From: Letharia columbiana
Taxonomy: Eukaryota; Ascomycota; Lecanoromycetes; Lecanorales; Parmeliaceae
DNA length: 64,000 bases
Direction of reading: 5' to 3'
Assembly (NCBI RefSeq): GCF_014066305.1
Contig: NW_023501042.1
Coordinates: forward strand, 496,001-560,000
Below, piece after piece: positions 59,479-64,000 of the stretch (the stretch's first letter is position 1; each line of letters starts with the position of its first letter). The position numbers and the translations under genes were made by a program. A model generated the notes under the pieces. The model made no database searches. It saw only the letters and a list, made by a program, of their open reading frames with translations, and was not told the DNA's origin.

Positions 59479-61576
59479 AGTAAAGGCCTATAAATTAAAT
59501 TTATAGAGTTGAATTTTTCATTTTTCTAAATTAAATGGAGTTGGATTTTTCTAAGTTAAATGAAGTTTTAGCTTTAGCCCTAAGTTAAATCGAACTCTAA
59601 TCACTTACTATACGTTTTTAACCTACTTTTACTACTATAAAATTAATTTAATCTATATAATATATAGATATATATATATGGAGAGAGGCGCGCTAAGATT
59701 TAATTAGAAAGGTATATCGAGTGTAGAGAATTGAAAATAGAGAAAGGCTATATTCTTATAATAAGAAGTATTAAAATATTAGAAAGAAATGAAGATAATA
59801 TACTAATTAGTAGTATAAATCTCACATTATCTCCTATTATAGTAAAATCTTTCGAATAATAAAATAGCTATTAGAGTAAGATATCGGATGATTTCAATTC
59901 GTTTAAATATATATTATTTGATATTTCTTCTATAGAGGTCTAATTAACTATAATTATCGTAGTAGATTCTCCTCTTATAACGTTATTATAGTTTCTTCTC
60001 TTACTTCTTAATATAGTAAGAATAATAAACTAAGTTATAGTAATATTCTTCGCTTACTAAGTAATAATTTAATATAAAATCGTAGAGAGTATATAACGTG
60101 GGATCTTGAAGAGCTAAGCTGTATTTTTAATAATAATAATTTTATTACCGCTTAGTTTCTTTATAATATTCTCTATAATATTCTTCGTAGTATTCTTCGT
60201 ATTTATTTATTATAATTTTTTCTCTTATTTCTTAATATAGTAGAGATAATAGATTAAATTATAGTAGTATTCTTCACTTACTAAGTAATAATTTAATATA
60301 AAATTATAAAGAGTATATAACGTAGAATCTTAAAGAGTTAAGTCGTATTCTTAATAATAATAATCTTATTACCACTTAATTTCTCTATAATATTCTTTAT
60401 AGTATTCTCCGTAGTATTCTTCGTATTTATCTATTATAATTTCTTCTTTTACTTTTTAATATAGTAGAGATAATAAGCTAAGTTATAGTAATATTCTTCG
60501 CTTATTAAATAATAATTTAATATAGAATTATAAAGAGTATATAATATAAAATCTTAGAGAGCTAAGTTGTATTCTTAGTATTAAAAGCTTTATTACCGCT
60601 TAATTTCTTTATAATATTCTTTATATTCGCTTATTATATTAACTTCTCTTATATTAATTAAGTAAATTAATATAAGATTATAGAAAGTAGATTTATTATA
60701 TTATTACTACTAATAACTATCTTTATAATATTCTTTATAATATTCTCTATATTCGTCTATTATAGATTCTTCTCTTATTTAATTAAGTATAAGAGTATCG
60801 AAAGTAAATATATTTATATTAGTGAAATTAATAGAATTAATAAAATAATAAAAGAAGAATAATAGAAGAAGAATAGTTATATAAATAGATGAAAGAATTA
60901 TTATTCGATCTCGAACGCGTTTAATATAACTATAATATTTAAATATTAGTTTAACTTATTTATCGCTAACTTAAAAGAAGTATATAAAGAAGAATATATT
61001 TATTCGAACTCTTTTTAAGAGTCTTTTAATGCGTTTATAAGTAGTAGTAAATAGCTATTAAGCTACGGCCTCGATTGCTAGTAGTAATAAATTTGCTAAG
61101 AGATAATCTAAGGGCGTTAGTAAGAGGCTCTAATTAGATAAGAAATATCGAAGATAATTATATTTATATTAGTAGAATTAATAGAATAATAAAAGAATAA
61201 TAATTACATAAATAAATAGATAAAAGAACTATTATTCGATTTCGAATACGTCTAGTATAACTATTATAACTATTATATTTAAATATTTATTTTATTTACT
61301 AATAGTAGATTAAACTTTATTATTTTTATAGCGTTAGAAAGCGTAAACTAAGCTCTATAATTTACGAAATTATAAAGTAATAGTATTTATAGAGAGCTGA
61401 TTATTTTAAAGTATAAAATTTCTATATATAAATTTTTAATAAGAGAGCTTAAGAGGGCTAGTAGGCTAATTTAGTCGATTTAACTAAAGAGCGTAGTAAC
61501 TCTAAATTAATAATTGACTATATATATAAATTTAAGGTTTTTAAGCTTAATTCTACCTTATTCTTTTATATATACT
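59479..61576 (-). mobile_element. Family B copy B9 (full length, RIP-degraded)
   Basis: It runs from AGTAAAGGCCTATAAATTAA to CTTTTATATATACT on the plus strand, with degraded core units (TTCTTCGTAGTATTCTTCG and relatives) and the ATCGGATGATTTCAATTCGT motif near 59891. An insertion of a second, differently mutated GGAGTTGGATTTTTCTAAG segment near 59530 makes its right end slightly longer than in other copies. Confidence 0.7.
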
Positions 61577-64000
61577 AATTTATTTTATATACTCTTATAC
61601 TATTTTCTTATTTTTTTATTTAATAAATTATTATAATATAATAATATATCTAATATAAATAATATATTAAAAAAAAAATTTATTTAATATAATAGAAATA
61701 GCGAGATTATTTTACGAGTTAGAGAAATTATTACTTAAGATAATTTTATATAAATAATTTTTATTTTATATTATAGATCTATATTATCTATATCTTTTAT
61801 TTTATTAATTATTAATTTTTTATAAATATATAATATAAAGTTATATTAGTAAATTTAATTATTTTCTTTATTATAATAGATTATTATAGTATTTTATTTA
61901 TAATATCTATATAGCTATTAAAAATAATAAACTCTATTAATTAAAAATAAATAAGAAAATTATTTAAGCTAATATCTATTAAGTAGTTATTTATATTAAT
62001 ATTAATAAAATTATTATAAATAATTAAATTAATAAATTATATATTATTTTTCTTTTCTTTTATTAAGAAGCCTTATAATTTATAAAATAATTCTATTAAA
62101 GTATTATTAATTTATTTATTAAGTTTAATTAACTATATTTCTTTATAACTTTTATTTATAAATTAAAATAGATTAAAATTATTAAAAAAAAAGTAAATAA
62201 GTTATTAGTTAACTTAATCTAATTATTAAGATATTTAAATTAAAATTAAAAATTCTTATAAATAATATTCTAAAGAGAAAGATATTAAAGATATTTCTAT
62301 TTTATTTATTTTCTATTATAATATAATAGCTCTTTCTCTTTTTATTTAATAGAATAACTTTTTAAGCGATATATTAATTAGATAATTAGTATAAATAATA
62401 ATCTTTAGAAGTACTTTTAATATAATTTAATATTTTATATACTATAATTTCTATTAATTAATCTTATAATATTATTTAAAAAATTCTTTATCTCTATAAG
62501 AGCGAAGTATAATTAATTAAAATATCGATTAATTTTAATTCTAATTAACTTTATAAATAATAGATTAAATTTTTATTTATATCTATATTATAGATTTTTA
62601 AAAATAAAATTTATTATTTATCTATATTTTTATTAGATTATATTTTAAAAATTAATTTTTTTAATATTATTAAGATAGATATCGCTATTAATACTAAAAT
62701 CTCTAATTAAAATTTATTTCTTAATCTCTATATAATTATTATTAAGTATATATTTTATAAAAATTATAATTAATATACTATTAATAGAATTTATTTTATT
62801 TTATTTTATTAAAATTTAAATAAAAATATATATAATAAGTGATTTCTAAAGGATTTTAGCGATTATATCGTTTTTAAATTAAATTTTAAATATCTTATAT
62901 ATTATTAATATAGATCTATTAAAATAATAAATAATAAATTTAAATAATATTATTAAATAGTATTTTATAATCTCTATTAATTAATTAAGTATAATATTTA
63001 TATTAATATAAAGATAGAATTTATATTAAAATTAAAATTTTTAAAAATATTTATAAAAATAATAATTAAGCTAGTTTTTAAGTAGAGTATAAAAATAATA
63101 TAAATTAGAATAATATGAATTTAGATTAGATAAATAAGATTTAAGAGTATTAAGATATATAATAGATAGACTCTATAAAAGTCTATTAAAGGATTTTTAA
63201 CTTTAAATTATATATTTATAATTCTTTTATTAATTAATTAATTATTTTTTTTAAATTAATATTATATAATATTTAATAATAATAATAATTTGATTTAAAT
63301 AATTAATATAGTATATAAATGCTAGATTAAGCTAATAGTCTTTTTAATTAAATTAATAATATTAATAATTAAAATAAATAGAAGACTTTTTTTTATATTA
63401 ATCTATTAAAATAATATATTTAGAGAAAAAAATAAGTAAAATATATTTAAATAAAGTTTACGTTAAAGGCGTAGAGATATTATTAAAAAAAAATTTAATT
63501 TAAATACTAAAAAGCTCTTCTATTTATAATATCTTCTTTTAAATATATTAAATTCTATATTTTTTAAGAACTTATATATAATAATTAATAATATTCTTTT
63601 TTTATATAATAATATTTATATAGCGAGGAATTTACTTTATAATAATATTAAATAAAATAAAATATTAAATAAAATAGCGATTTAATAAAAAAAAAGGATT
63701 ACTTATAAAATTACTTTATAATAATTCTATTATAATATAAATTTAATAATTCTCTAAATTTATAAAATTATTATAAAATAGAATATATAAATAATTTCTT
63801 TTTTATTAAGTAGAAAATCTTTAAATATAATATAAATAGCTAATCGCGCTAATAATAATACTAAAATATTATAACTTTTTTTAATATAATATTTCTTTTT
63901 ATATATATTAAAACTTTTCGTATTAGATATATTTTTTCTTAATAATTTCTTTTATAAATTAAAGTATTTTAAATTATAGAATAAAAAGATTTTCGCGCTA
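61577..64000. other. RIP-degraded AT-rich block (right edge)
   Basis: Very AT-rich, CA/TG-depleted DNA to the end of the window, with rare TG (near 62840-62850 and 63320) and few CG positions. No reading frame and no recognisable element. Confidence 0.75.

Noticed and set aside
47706..64000. Centromere.
   Set aside because: Long AT-rich RIP blocks fit, but they occur throughout the window with gene islands between them, and sequence alone cannot show centromere function.

Overview
The window looks like part of a filamentous ascomycete (Pezizomycotina) nuclear chromosome. Most of it is extremely AT-rich DNA in which CA and TG dinucleotides are almost absent, while TA, CG and CT persist. That is the footprint of repeat-induced point mutation (RIP), which turns CpA into TpA in duplicated DNA. 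Two small islands of normal composition hold the host genes. GT-AG introns of about 50-200 bp, secreted proteins, and a compartmentalised layout of gene islands in AT-rich repeat blocks all fit a fungus of this kind. I cannot name the species.

Layout. 1-20737: RIP-degraded repeats, including a 92-bp tandem array (870-1694), a 283-bp-period array interrupted by a composite repeat (family B, 7391-9600), a 24-bp array near 11.1-11.3 kb, a second B copy (14519-16612) and long direct repeats at 16.6 and 19.6 kb. 20738-34132: a zone of younger, mostly unmutated elements. It holds three complete insertions of one LTR retrotransposon family (20738-22106, 27555-29101, 31255-34132), each with a perfect 5-bp target duplication. 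It also holds two B copies in inverted orientation (22259-24729 and 24855-27036) and a short relative that shares the B ends (family C, 30777-31240). 34138-34850: AT-rich DNA ending in an implausible homopolymer stretch. 34850-39865: gene island 1, with a broken subtilase-like gene, a small orphan fragment and a divergent class III aminotransferase-like gene. 39866-43685: RIP block. 43686-47705: gene island 2, with a broken GNAT acetyltransferase gene and an intact gene for a secreted thaumatin-like protein. 47706-64000: RIP block with a nested cluster of degraded B copies (53.2-61.6 kb).

How the parts relate. Only the longest LTR element has a gag-like reading frame, and none has pol. The two shorter ones look like deletion derivatives, so the family must depend on enzymes from elsewhere. 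Families B and C share both termini, with a palindrome about 10 bp inside one end and no consistent target duplication, so they are probably one non-autonomous family of unresolved class. The LTR and B families also share a conserved stretch of about 40 bp. Of the host genes, the thaumatin-like protein and the aminotransferase-like protein appear intact; the subtilase and acetyltransferase carry stops, frame changes or truncation.
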